This document shows, piece by piece, positions 27,522 through 35,167 of a stretch of DNA of 64,000 nt; the stretch's first letter is position 1; the number at the start of each line of letters is the position of its first letter. The notes under the pieces were generated by a model. That model was not told the origin of the DNA, searched no databases, and worked only from the letters and a program-made list of their open reading frames with translations. The position numbers and the translations under genes are program-made. This DNA comes from an uncultured Paracoccaceae bacterium (GTDB lineage: Bacteria; Pseudomonadota; Alphaproteobacteria; Rhodobacterales; Rhodobacteraceae), in NCBI GenBank assembly GCA_947502145.1, contig CANMYO010000001.1:248001-312000 (forward strand), in the 5' to 3' direction.

Positions 27522-27562
27522 GATCTGTTCACCGGCCAGTGCCGATGCCGCGCGGATTGGGC

Positions 27563-27751
27563 TTAGCCCTTTTCCTCGATGATTTCGACCATGTGGCTGA
27601 TCGAGTTCACCATGCCGCGGACGGAAGGGGTATCTTCCAGTTCACGGGTGCGGTTCATTTTGTTCAGGCCCAGGCCGATCAGCGTTGCACGCTGCTTGGC
27701 GGGGCGACGGATGGGCGAGCCAACCTGCTTGACGACGATGGTTTTTGCCAT
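27563..27751 (-). CDS. rpmD: 50S ribosomal protein L30
   Basis: The 62-residue protein starts [17 protein letters not shown] and contains [27 protein letters not shown], the L30 pattern. It ends the rpmC-rpmD transcription unit; a terminator follows. Confidence 0.97.
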   Translation of the reverse strand: MAKTIVVKQVGSPIRRPAKQRATLIGLGLNKMNRTRELEDTPSVRGMVNSISHMVEIIEEKG

Positions 27752-27763
27752 GTTATCGGTTCC

Positions 27764-28345
27764 TTATGCGTCTGCTTCGGCAGCGGCTTCGGCGGCGGGC
27801 GCCTCATCACGCTTGGGCAGAATGTCGGCAACTTTCTTGCCACGACGCTGTGCGACGTTGCGCGGCGATTGCTCTTTGCTGAGGCCGTTCATCGTGGCCC
27901 GGATCATGTTGTAGGGGTTCTGAGACCCAATCGACTTGGACACAACGTCCTGCACGCCCAGCATTTCGAAAACGGCACGCATTGGACCACCGGCGATGAT
28001 CCCGGTCCCGACTGGTGCTGTCCGCATCACAACCTTACCGGCGCCGTGGCGACCTTCCATGTCGTGGTGCAATGTCCGACCGTCACGCAATGCAACGCGG
28101 ATCATCTGGCGTTTGGCCTGCTCGGTCGCCTTGCGGATCGCCTCGGGGACTTCTTTGGCTTTCCCTTTACCAAAACCGACGCGGCCCTTCTGGTCACCCA
28201 CAACAACAAGCGCTGCAAAGCCAAAGTTCTTACCACCCTTGGTGGTTTTGGACACGCGGTTGATCGCAACCAGGCGATCGGCAAATTCCGGTGTTTCGTC
28301 ACGGTCGCGGCGGTTGCCCCGACGATTGTTATCACGTTCTGCCAT
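27764..28345 (-). CDS. rpsE: 30S ribosomal protein S5
   Basis: The 193-residue protein has the S5 domain signature ([27 protein letters not shown], then [20 protein letters not shown]) and an Ala/Glu-rich C-terminal tail. ATG 28345 begins [21 protein letters not shown], as in relatives. It helps ribosomal accuracy. A perfect hairpin separates it from rplR. Confidence 0.97.
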   Translation of the reverse strand: MAERDNNRRGNRRDRDETPEFADRLVAINRVSKTTKGGKNFGFAALVVVGDQKGRVGFGKGKAKEVPEAIRKATEQAKRQMIRVALRDGRTLHHDMEGRHGAGKVVMRTAPVGTGIIAGGPMRAVFEMLGVQDVVSKSIGSQNPYNMIRATMNGLSKEQSPRNVAQRRGKKVADILPKRDEAPAAEAAAEADA

Positions 28346-28426
28346 GTGGCAATCCTTGTTCATGCGGGTCGATGCGACCCTGTTTTTCCAATCGCGGTGA
28401 CCGAAACCGGCCCCCGATCATCGAGA

Positions 28427-28451
28427 CGGCCCCGCCAATCAGGCGGGGCCG
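28427..28451 (-). terminator. Hairpin between rplR and rpsE
   Basis: CGGCCCCGCC and GGCGGGGCCG form a perfect 10-bp stem with a 5-base loop, 8 bases after the rplR stop. It has no U tract and probably protects or tunes the mRNA. Confidence 0.6.
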
Positions 28452-28458
28452 ACTACGC

Positions 28459-28824
28459 TTAGATTTTCAGACCACCTTCGCGGGCAGCGTCGGCCAGAGC
28501 CTTGACCTTGCCGTGAAAGAGGAAACCACCACGGTCGAAGTAGGCAACTTCGACGCCGGCTTTCTTGGCGCGTTCTGCGATTGCAGCACCCACCTTGGTC
28601 GCGGCTTCGATGTTGTTCTTGCCAACCACGCCCAGATCCTTTTCGAGCGAGGACGCAGACGCAAGCGTCACGCCGTTCACATCGTCGATCAGCTGGACGC
28701 TGATGTTCTTGCTGGAGCGGTGCACGGACAGGCGTGGACGACCCACGTTTGCCGTGACTTTGCGCAGCTTGTTCCGAACGCGCATACGGCGCTTCAGAAA
28801 CAGAGTTCTTTTGCTGTTTGCCAT
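28459..28824 (-). CDS. rplR: 50S ribosomal protein L18
   Basis: The 121-residue protein has the L18 pattern: [39 protein letters not shown] and the C-terminal [28 protein letters not shown]. It binds 5S rRNA. It follows rplF by 11 bases. Confidence 0.97.
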   Translation of the reverse strand: MANSKRTLFLKRRMRVRNKLRKVTANVGRPRLSVHRSSKNISVQLIDDVNGVTLASASSLEKDLGVVGKNNIEAATKVGAAIAERAKKAGVEVAYFDRGGFLFHGKVKALADAAREGGLKI

Positions 28825-28835
28825 AGTTGCGATCC

Positions 28836-29369
28836 TTACTTCTTCTTGCCTTCTTTGCGGAAGATGTACTCGTCCTTGTACTTGATACCCTTGCCTTTAT
28901 ATGGCTCGGGCTTGCGCCATTCGCGGATGTTTGCCGCGACCTGACCCACAAGCTGCTGGTCGATCCCTTCCACAATCACTTCGGTCTGCTTGGGGGCTGT
29001 CACGGTGACGCCCTCTGGCACTTCGAAGTTGACTTCGTGGCTGTAACCCAGGCTCAGCTTCAGGGTGTTGCCCTGCATCTGTGCCCGGTAACCCACACCG
29101 TTGATCTCAAGCTCTTTCTTGAAACCTTCGGTCACGCCTTGTGCAAGGTTGGCAACCATGGTGCGGGACATGCCCCATTGCTGGCGGGCGCGCTTGGACT
29201 TGCCACGCGGTTCCACCGATACGTTTTGTCCGTCAACAGTGATGGTCACATCATCCGTTGCGGTAAAGCTGCGGGACCCCTTGGGGCCCTTCACTTCGAT
29301 GGTCTGGCCGGAGACTTTCGCCTCAACCCCGGAGGGCAGCTCGACCGGTTTTTTACCAATACGAGACAT
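28836..29369 (-). CDS. rplF: 50S ribosomal protein L6
   Basis: The 177-residue protein starts [31 protein letters not shown] and ends in the conserved [32 protein letters not shown] precedes ATG 29369; the open frame extends upstream into rpsH. It lies near the peptidyl transferase centre and the factor-binding site. Confidence 0.97.
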   Translation of the reverse strand: MSRIGKKPVELPSGVEAKVSGQTIEVKGPKGSRSFTATDDVTITVDGQNVSVEPRGKSKRARQQWGMSRTMVANLAQGVTEGFKKELEINGVGYRAQMQGNTLKLSLGYSHEVNFEVPEGVTVTAPKQTEVIVEGIDQQLVGQVAANIREWRKPEPYKGKGIKYKDEYIFRKEGKKK

Positions 29370-29379
29370 CAGTCCCTCC

Positions 29380-29778
29380 TTAGAAGATTGTGCAAAGCAC
29401 TTCGCCGCCAACATTGGCTGCACGTGCATTCGCATCCGACATCACACCCTTGGGTGTGGAGACAATCGACACACCCAGGCCCTGACGGACAGAGGGGAGG
29501 TCATTGGCGCCCATGTAGACGCGACGACCGGGTTTTGAGACCCGCTTCAGTTCGCGAATGACAGGGGTGCCTTCGTGGTACTTCAGTTCGATGCGCAGCG
29601 CCGGGTGACCGTCTTTGCCATCAATCTTTTCATAACCGCGGATGTAGCCTTCGTCGGCCAGCACATCCAACACCCAGGCCCGCAGCTTGGACGCCGGTGT
29701 TTCCACCGAGCCTTTGCCGCGCATCTGGTTGTTGCGGATACGGGTGAGCATGTCACCAATAGGATCGTTCATTGCCAT
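29380..29778 (-). CDS. rpsH: 30S ribosomal protein S8
   Basis: The 132-residue protein has [13 protein letters not shown] at its start and the conserved C-terminal [41 protein letters not shown] lies 6 bases before ATG 29778. In E. coli S8 represses the spc operon; whether that holds here is not shown. Confidence 0.97.
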   Translation of the reverse strand: MAMNDPIGDMLTRIRNNQMRGKGSVETPASKLRAWVLDVLADEGYIRGYEKIDGKDGHPALRIELKYHEGTPVIRELKRVSKPGRRVYMGANDLPSVRQGLGVSIVSTPKGVMSDANARAANVGGEVLCTIF

Positions 29779-29790
29779 AGCGTGCTCTCC

Positions 29791-30096
29791 TTACCAGCTC
29801 GACTTGACCATGCCGGGGATTTCGCCATTGGACCCGAGGTCCCGCAGCGCGATCCGGCTGATCTTGAGTTTGCGGTAATAGGCATGTGGACGCCCGGTGA
29901 GCTGACAGCGGTTGTGCAGACGCACAGCCGAAGAGTTGCGCGGCAGCTTGGCAAGGTCGAGGCTGGCCTTAAAGCGCTCTTCCACCGGCTTTTCGCGGTC
30001 GTTGATGATTGCCTTCAGTGCGGCACGCCTTTCAGCATACTGCGCCACCAGCTTTTCACGCTTTTTCTCGCGTGCGATCATGGATTTCTTAGCCAT
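29791..30096 (-). CDS. rpsN: 30S ribosomal protein S14
   Basis: The 101-residue protein starts [17 protein letters not shown] and has [43 protein letters not shown]. It is the longer form without the zinc-binding CxxC pairs, as expected in alphaproteobacteria. Confidence 0.97.
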   Translation of the reverse strand: MAKKSMIAREKKREKLVAQYAERRAALKAIINDREKPVEERFKASLDLAKLPRNSSAVRLHNRCQLTGRPHAYYRKLKISRIALRDLGSNGEIPGMVKSSW

Positions 30097-30115
30097 ATCT
30101 AATTCTCCCTGAGCT

Positions 30116-30679
30116 TCAGCTGTTGAAGGGCATGTTGAAGGCTTTCAACAGGCTCTTGGCTTCAGCGTCGGTGTTGGCGGTGGTGCAGATCACGATGTCC
30201 ATACCCCAGTTCTCATCGATCTTGTCGAAGTTGATTTCTGGGAAGATCAGGTGCTCTTTGATGCCGGTGGCATAGTTGCCGCGGCCGTCGAAGGATTTGC
30301 CCGAAACGCCGCGGAAGTCGCGGATACGGGGCATTGCAACCGTGATCAGACGATCGAGGAATTCGTACATCCGGTCGCCACGCAGGGTCACTTTGGCGCC
30401 CAGCGGCATGTCTTCACGGACGCGGAAGCCGGCGATGGACTTCTTGGCACGTGTTGTCATGGCCTTCTGGCCGGCGATTGTCGTCAGGTCTTCCTGCGCT
30501 GTCTTCGCCTTCTTGCTGTCGCGGACAGCCTCTGCACCGCAGCCGATGTTCAGGACGATCTTGTCCAGACGTGGGATCTGCATGTCGTTCTTGTAGCCGA
30601 ATTCCTCTTTCATCGCCGCACGGATCGTGTCGACGTAAGCAGTCTTCAGGCGCGGGGTGTAATTCGCGGTATCAAGCAT
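30116..30679 (-). CDS. rplE: 50S ribosomal protein L5
   Basis: The 187-residue protein has the L5 motifs [46 protein letters not shown] and the C-terminal [27 protein letters not shown]. It binds 5S rRNA and the P-site tRNA. Its start overlaps the rplX stop by one base (TGATG). Confidence 0.97.
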   Translation of the reverse strand: MLDTANYTPRLKTAYVDTIRAAMKEEFGYKNDMQIPRLDKIVLNIGCGAEAVRDSKKAKTAQEDLTTIAGQKAMTTRAKKSIAGFRVREDMPLGAKVTLRGDRMYEFLDRLITVAMPRIRDFRGVSGKSFDGRGNYATGIKEHLIFPEINFDKIDENWGMDIVICTTANTDAEAKSLLKAFNMPFNS

Positions 30680-30984
30680 CAGATCGCATCCCCTGTTGTC
30701 TTGGCAAAACGCACCTTGTTGTCACCGTCCATGCGGAAACCAACGCGGGTTGCCTTGCCGTTTGCATCGACAACCGCCAGATTGCTGAGCTGGATCGGCA
30801 TCGCCTTTGGCGTCCGACCACCCTGCGTATTCTGGGATTGCTTCTCGTGGCGCACGGCCATGTTCACACCGTCAACGACAGCTTTGCCAGCTTTCGGATC
30901 AACAGACTTGATTTCGCCTGTCTTCCCTTTGTCCTTGCCAGCCAGAACGATGACCTTGTCACCTTTACGGAGTTTCGCAGCCAT
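30679..30984 (-). CDS. rplX: 50S ribosomal protein L24
   Basis: The 101-residue protein has the KOW motif at its start ([21 protein letters not shown]) and the [20 protein letters not shown] segment. It starts early 50S assembly. It ends coupled to rplE and starts 2 bases after rplN. Confidence 0.97.
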   Translation of the reverse strand: MAAKLRKGDKVIVLAGKDKGKTGEIKSVDPKAGKAVVDGVNMAVRHEKQSQNTQGGRTPKAMPIQLSNLAVVDANGKATRVGFRMDGDNKVRFAKTTGDAI

Positions 30985-30986
30985 GG

Positions 30987-31355
30987 TTACAGCACCTCCG
31001 GAGCAAGCGAGATGATTTTCATGAAGTTCTTGGCACGCAGCTCGCGCACAACCGGCCCAAAGATACGGGTGCCGATCGGCTCGTTGTTGTTATTGAGAAT
31101 AACAGCCGCGTTGCGATCAAAGCGGATCGCTGTGCCATCTTCACGACGGACTTCTTTGGCAGTGCGCACGACGACGGCTTTACGCACGTCCCCTTTTTTC
31201 ACGCGACCGCGTGGAATGGCCTCTTTCACCGATACAACAATGATGTCTCCAACACTGGCGTAACGACGGTGAGAACCACCCAGAACCTTGATGCACTGAA
31301 CACGGCGTGCGCCGCTGTTGTCAGCAACATCCAGATTGGTCTGCATCTGGATCAT
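30987..31355 (-). CDS. rplN: 50S ribosomal protein L14
   Basis: The 122-residue protein [28 protein letters not shown] … [23 protein letters not shown] is a full-length L14. It sits at the interface of the two subunits. An 80-base gap separates it from rpsQ. Confidence 0.98.
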   Translation of the reverse strand: MIQMQTNLDVADNSGARRVQCIKVLGGSHRRYASVGDIIVVSVKEAIPRGRVKKGDVRKAVVVRTAKEVRREDGTAIRFDRNAAVILNNNNEPIGTRIFGPVVRELRAKNFMKIISLAPEVL

Positions 31356-31435
31356 TTGGTTTCCTTCCGACCTATGAGGTTCACCCCGATTTCTGACCGG
31401 GCCCCCAGGGTTTCGATTGTGCTGTTAGGGACCGC

Positions 31436-31663
31436 TTACGCGATCACTTCCCAGCGTTTGGTTTTCGATTTCGGTGCACATTCCTGAATGCGGACCTGGT
31501 CACCGACGTTGAAAGCGTTCTTTTCGTCATGCGCACGATATTTCTTGGACTTACGCACGGTCTTTTGCAGCAGCGGGTGCTTGAAGCGACGCTCAACCGA
31601 AACGGTGACGGTCTGGGCGTTCTGGTTGCTTGTGACAACACCGGACAGGATACGCTTAGGCAT
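31436..31663 (-). CDS. rpsQ: 30S ribosomal protein S17
   Basis: The 75-residue protein has [47 protein letters not shown], the S17 OB-fold pattern. It lies 3 bases after rpmC. Confidence 0.97.
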   Translation of the reverse strand: MPKRILSGVVTSNQNAQTVTVSVERRFKHPLLQKTVRKSKKYRAHDEKNAFNVGDQVRIQECAPKSKTKRWEVIA

Positions 31664-31666
31664 GAA

Positions 31667-31873
31667 TTAAGCCTCCTTGGCAGCGTCTGCTGCTTTTTCG
31701 TTCAGAATGGTTTTGACCTGAGCGGCACCGCGACGCGCATTGCGGATCGCTGCTGTATTCTCAAGCTGACCTGTGGCCTGCTGAAAGCGCAGGTTGAAGG
31801 CTTCTTTTTTCAGATTGACCAGCTCTTCACGCAGCTGATCGGGGGTCTTGCCCCGCAGTTCGTTGGCGTCCAT
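31667..31873 (-). CDS. rpmC: 50S ribosomal protein L29
   Basis: The 68-residue protein begins [48 protein letters not shown], the L29 helical hairpin. It lies at the exit tunnel and contacts trigger factor and SRP. It is the first gene of its unit; AGGAGC precedes the ATG and a promoter lies 79 bases upstream. The expected neighbour rplP is absent upstream. Confidence 0.97.
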   Translation of the reverse strand: MDANELRGKTPDQLREELVNLKKEAFNLRFQQATGQLENTAAIRNARRGAAQVKTILNEKAADAAKEA

Positions 31874-31951
31874 CGGACGGCTCCTTTTTCAACATCACCG
31901 GCAGGCCCTTATCAGGTGACCTGATTCCCGGTGGAGTGGGTAGAAGTGGGC

Positions 31952-31980
31952 CGTATAGGAGGGTTGCGGGCCTGTGGCAA
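31952..31980 (-). promoter_or_regulatory. Sigma70-like promoter of the rpmC-rpmD ribosomal operon
   Basis: On the minus strand TTGCCA (31980-31975) and TATACG (31957-31952) are separated by exactly 17 bases, 79 bases upstream of the rpmC start. This makes rpmC the first gene of a separate transcription unit. The match to consensus is strong for a high-GC genome. Confidence 0.7.
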
Positions 31981-32051
31981 GGGGGTTGTGGATTTTCGTT
32001 TTCATGCTTCGATGTGCCCGCGATGTTGCCAAAAATTGAATCGAGGTAAAG

Positions 32052-32426
32052 GTGATTGGACGACTACTTTTGTTGGCTGTCTTGGTGGGCGGCGCTAAAT
32101 TGGCCTATGATTATCATCGGTTTGGTTATTTTGATCTACCTGATCTTCCGGAAGGTGCCTTTACACTTACATTTGGAGAAAATTTTCGCGCCATCATGGT
32201 TGGTCAAGACGACGTAAGACCTGAAAGGACATACGTCGCGAAGCCAGCAGATGTTCCTGAATGGCTGACAAAAGTTTGGTCCTTTTGCAGTGAGATTGAA
32301 GAACAGGATGCGCGACAATTTGAGCAACTGCTTTCTCTGGGTCAAAGACTTGAAGCAATATGCACAATTGATGTCGATGATGAGACAGTAGTTCGTGGAC
32401 TCATTGTTTCGCGACCAAACCTATAA
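32052..32426 (+). CDS. Hypothetical protein with N-terminal signal or membrane anchor
   Basis: The 124-residue product starts with a hydrophobic stretch (IGRLLLLAVLVGGAKLAYDY) and continues with an acidic soluble part with two cysteines (about residues 79 and 112). GTG 32052 is preceded by GAGG at 5 bases. I do not recognise the family. It lies just upstream of the rpmC promoter, on the opposite strand, where S10-cluster genes would be expected. Base use is more AT-rich than the surroundings, consistent with acquisition, but this is by eye. Confidence 0.5.
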   Translation: MIGRLLLLAVLVGGAKLAYDYHRFGYFDLPDLPEGAFTLTFGENFRAIMVGQDDVRPERTYVAKPADVPEWLTKVWSFCSEIEEQDARQFEQLLSLGQRLEAICTIDVDDETVVRGLIVSRPNL

Positions 32427-32486
32427 GCGTTGACCTTCCTCAAACCACCCCCGCGCCGTGGAAACGCAAGTGCCCGTGGCGGAGGA

Positions 32487-32528
32487 TTGACTCATATCAA
32501 CGCTGCGGCGGGGCGGGAACGGTAGACT
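32487..32528 (+). promoter_or_regulatory. FNR/CRP-type box with -10 element before the YdcH-like gene
   Basis: TTGAC-TCAT-ATCAA (32487-32500) matches the FNR-family pattern TTGAT-N4-ATCAA with one change. A -10-like TAGACT lies at 32523-32528, which puts the predicted transcription start near 32535 and the box centre at about -41.5, the classical activator position. No good -35 hexamer is present, as expected for an activated promoter. Confidence 0.5.
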
Positions 32529-32551
32529 CTGATCAAAACAAGGAGAGATGA

Positions 32552-32800
32552 ATGTCCAATACACCCCATGAACTGGCCGAGGAATTTCCCGAGCACATCG
32601 CGCGGATGCGCGATTTGCGGCAGTCGGATGCGCATTTTGCCGGGCTGTTTGATGCCTATCACACGATCAACCGGGCGGTGCACCGGGCCGAAACGAATGT
32701 CGCGCCGACGTCTGATGATCATTTGACCGATATGCGGCGCGAACGGATGTCGCTGAAAGATCAGGTATACGCCTATCTGTCGCGGGATGCCGCGACCTGA
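32552..32800 (+). CDS. YdcH family protein (DUF465)
   Basis: The 82-residue protein contains the YdcH pattern EFPEHIARMRDLRQSDAHFAGLFDAYHTINRAVHRAE, followed by MRRERMSLKDQVYAYLS. The family is short helical proteins of unknown role. AAGGAGA precedes ATG 32552. The FNR-like box upstream suggests expression under low oxygen or nitrogen-oxide exposure (inference). Confidence 0.85.
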   Translation: MSNTPHELAEEFPEHIARMRDLRQSDAHFAGLFDAYHTINRAVHRAETNVAPTSDDHLTDMRRERMSLKDQVYAYLSRDAAT

Positions 32801-32850
32801 GGACTTTGGGTCGCACGGACTGTTTTCCCTGTCTTAACGCCACCCAAGGA

Positions 32851-32882
32851 AGAGCCCTCGCAATCCACCCTGCGAGGGCTCT
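32851..32882. terminator. Strong terminator between the convergent YdcH-like and ABM-like genes
   Basis: AGAGCCCTCGCA and TGCGAGGGCTCT form a perfect 12-bp stem with an 8-base loop. GTTTATG follows on the plus strand. It probably stops transcription from both sides. Confidence 0.85.
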
Positions 32883-32901
32883 GTTTATGTACCGTTCCGG
32901 G

Positions 32902-33189
32902 CTAGCCGCGCATCCGGGCGGCATTTGAATATGACTTTACCTCTGGCGGGGCCGTGAGAAGATCGGCCAGACCGCCCCAGATGGCCTGAATTTGACCACC
33001 CGCGGCATCAGCCGCTGCTTCGTCTTCGTAGACCGCAAATGCAACGCCTGTGCCGTCGTCATTCCAGACGGCCCAGTTCTGGACCCCGCCGGCAATGTCT
33101 TGCAGTTGCTCTTTGATACCATCAATCCGACTGACCATGTCAGACAGGTTTGCCGGGTCACATTGAAAGTGTGTCATTCTTACGAACAT
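32902..33189 (-). CDS. Antibiotic biosynthesis monooxygenase-like (dimeric alpha-beta barrel) protein
   Basis: The 95-residue protein has the size and pattern of an ABM/Dabb-type barrel: an N-terminal strand (MTHFQCDPANL), a helix with SRIDGIKEQLQDIAGGVQNWAVWN, and FAVYEDEAAADAAGGQIQAIWGGLADLL. Such proteins often act as monooxygenases, isomerases or have unknown roles. No catalytic residues are obvious. It is convergent with the YdcH-like gene and divergent from the 2OG-oxygenase gene. Confidence 0.6.
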   Translation of the reverse strand: MFVRMTHFQCDPANLSDMVSRIDGIKEQLQDIAGGVQNWAVWNDDGTGVAFAVYEDEAAADAAGGQIQAIWGGLADLLTAPPEVKSYSNAARMRG

Positions 33190-33299
33190 CGTATCCTCCC
33201 CCTATTGGATGGGGCAGCCTAGAACGATTCTGTGCAACGACCTACAAAAACCCGGCGCGTGCTCTGGCTCCGTCCGGCGGGGTTGGCTATGCAAAGGGC

Positions 33300-33920
33300 A
33301 TGGCCAATATATCTTCGCTGTTCGCGACCCGCCTTTATCACGCCCCGCTGTCCGATCACGGCAAGCCCGTTGATCAGGATGAACTAGAGGTGTCCTGCTA
33401 TTCGATTGCCGAAGATGACGAGGCCGGTCAGGCGTGGTGCGAGGCGCAGGGATATCCCGGCTATACCTCTTACGCGTCGCTGACGGACCTGCCTTGGCGG
33501 TTCCCGGTGTTCAAGCTGGTCAAGAAGGCGCTTGATAAACATGTCAAAGCATTTGCCGCGGACCTGGAGTTTGATTTGGGGGACAAGAAACTGAAGCTGG
33601 AGGATCTTTGGATCAACATCCTGCCAGAGGGCGGCATTCATACCAGCCACATCCATCCCCACAGCGTCATCAGCGGCACCACTTATGTGGCGATGCCCGA
33701 TGGCGCGAGCGCGCTCAAGCTGGAAGACCCGCGTTCGGCGATGATGATGGCGGCCCCGATCCGCAAGAAGGACGCAAGGGCCGAGCTACGCCAGTTCGTC
33801 TATGTCAAACCCGAAGTGGGGGACGTGCTGTTGTGGGAAAGCTGGCTGCGCCATGAGGTGCCGATGAACATGTCCGAAGATGACCGGGTTTCGGTCAGTT
33901 TCAACTATCGCTGGGATTAG
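33300..33920 (+). CDS. 2-oxoglutarate/Fe(II) oxygenase family protein (TIGR02466-like)
   Basis: The 206-residue protein has the TIGR02466 pattern: a W-I-N-I-L core (EDLWINILPEGGIHTSHIHPHSVISGTTYV) with metal-binding histidines, then EDPRSAMM, and a later W-L-R-H-E-V with a third histidine and RVSVSFNYRW. It is probably an iron-dependent dioxygenase with unknown substrate. ATG 33300 has AAAGGG upstream; a longer open frame is probably not used. Its stop is 4 bases before the GXWXG/DUF4334 gene, so they are likely co-expressed. Confidence 0.75.
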   Translation: MANISSLFATRLYHAPLSDHGKPVDQDELEVSCYSIAEDDEAGQAWCEAQGYPGYTSYASLTDLPWRFPVFKLVKKALDKHVKAFAADLEFDLGDKKLKLEDLWINILPEGGIHTSHIHPHSVISGTTYVAMPDGASALKLEDPRSAMMMAAPIRKKDARAELRQFVYVKPEVGDVLLWESWLRHEVPMNMSEDDRVSVSFNYRWD

Positions 33921-33924
33921 CGGC

Positions 33925-34413
33925 ATGACCCCGGATGCAGCATTGGCATGGTTTGACGGGCTGCCTGCGGTCGCGGTGGACGAGATGATCGGTTCCTGGC
34001 GCGGCGAAGACATCCCAACCGGGCATCCGTTTGATGGCAAGCTTGCGGCTGTCCGCTGGTGGGGCAAGCGGTTCGACAGTGCCGAGGCGGTGCATCCGCT
34101 GGTGCATCAGACCGGCGGCGGGCGGTGCTATTGCGTGAACCCCGCGCTGCTGCCGCTGGGTCTGGCGCAGGCCCTGCCAACGCCGCTGATTGCGGCGCTG
34201 TTTCCGGTGTTGCGCTTTGCGCTTGGAACAAGGGCCCCGGCAGCGCGGCTGCGGACGACCACATATCGCGGGGTCAACACCGCGACGATGATCTACGACG
34301 CAAAGCCGATCAACGACGTGTTTCGCCGGATTGACGACACGTCCGTTTTGGGCCTGATGGATCAGCGTGGCGCGGCGGCGCCATTCTTTTTCAAGCTCAG
34401 CAAGGCAGAGTGA
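33925..34413 (+). CDS. GXWXG and DUF4334 domain protein
   Basis: The 162-residue protein has an N-terminal GXWXG motif (GSWRGEDIPTGHPFDG near residue 24) and a C-terminal DUF4334-like part (MIYDAKPINDVFRRIDDTSVLGLMDQRG … FFFKL). Both families are of unknown function. It starts 4 bases after the dioxygenase stop and ends 4 bases from the convergent SDR gene. Confidence 0.8.
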   Translation: MTPDAALAWFDGLPAVAVDEMIGSWRGEDIPTGHPFDGKLAAVRWWGKRFDSAEAVHPLVHQTGGGRCYCVNPALLPLGLAQALPTPLIAALFPVLRFALGTRAPAARLRTTTYRGVNTATMIYDAKPINDVFRRIDDTSVLGLMDQRGAAAPFFFKLSKAE

Positions 34414-34417
34414 GTGG

Positions 34418-35167
34418 TCAGCGTGCCTGCATCCGCGTGCCCGCATCCAGACGGATCGTTTCACCGTTCAGCATCGGCTGGGTCACGATGGTTTCGACCA
34501 GTTGCGCAAATTCCTCCGGCTTGCCGAGCCGCTTGGGAAATTCGCTGATCTGCGCGAGCGCGTCCTGCACCTCTGGCGGCATGCCGCTGACCATCGGCGT
34601 CAGGAAGATTCCCGGCGCGATCGACATCACGCGGATCCCCGATTTCGCCAGGTCACGGGCCATGGGCAGGGTCATTGCGGCAACGCCGCCCTTGGAGGCG
34701 GCATAGGCGATCTGCCCCATCTGCCCCTCATAAGCGGCAATCGAGGCGGTATTCACGATCACGCCGCGTTCGTCGTCCGCGCCCGGTTCGGTCTCGGACA
34801 TGCCAAGCGCGGACTGGCTGGCGACGTTGAAACTGCCCACGAGGTTCACGCTGACCACTTTGGCAAACAGCGCTGCATCATGGGCCGCGCCCCGCGAAAT
34901 GGTCTTGGCGGCCGGGGCGATACCGGCGCAGTTCACGCAGATGCGCTCTTGCCCGTTCGCGGCGCGCAATTGCGCCAATGCGGCCGCAACCTGTTCGGGG
35001 TCGGAAATGTCTGCCTGGGCCGCGGCGACATGATCCGCCGTGGCATCAACCTTGAGATCAATGACACCAACGGGGGCGCCAAGGCTGGTGAGGTGGCGGG
35101 CAACGGCTGCGCCCAAGCCAGATGCGCCGCCTGAGACGACGACGGGGGTGTTTGCTCCGATTTTCAT
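34418..35167 (-). CDS. Short-chain dehydrogenase (3-hydroxyacyl-CoA dehydrogenase type II-like)
   Basis: The 249-residue protein has the NAD(P)-binding glycine motif (SGGASGLGAAVARHL), VNCAGI, NTASIAA and catalytic Tyr-x-x-x-Lys (YAASKGG). The arrangement is like human HSD17B10, which oxidises 3-hydroxyacyl-CoA. It is the last gene of the transport/ligase operon and overlaps the acyl-CoA dehydrogenase by 4 bases. Together they would run dehydrogenation steps on an activated acid. Confidence 0.85.
   Translation of the reverse strand: MKIGANTPVVVSGGASGLGAAVARHLTSLGAPVGVIDLKVDATADHVAAAQADISDPEQVAAALAQLRAANGQERICVNCAGIAPAAKTISRGAAHDAALFAKVVSVNLVGSFNVASQSALGMSETEPGADDERGVIVNTASIAAYEGQMGQIAYAASKGGVAAMTLPMARDLAKSGIRVMSIAPGIFLTPMVSGMPPEVQDALAQISEFPKRLGKPEEFAQLVETIVTQPMLNGETIRLDAGTRMQAR

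Larger units (their letters stand above)
26879..27562. other. 684-base spacer between rplO and rpmD
   Basis: This unusually long gap inside the ribosomal cluster holds, from right to left, a terminator for the rpmC-rpmD unit, a GC-rich stretch with no supported gene (about 27130-27480), a possible 35-codon ORF with a ribosome binding site (27005-27112), and the rplO promoter (26973-27001). The open frames in the GC-rich stretch look like chance frames. Confidence 0.7.
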
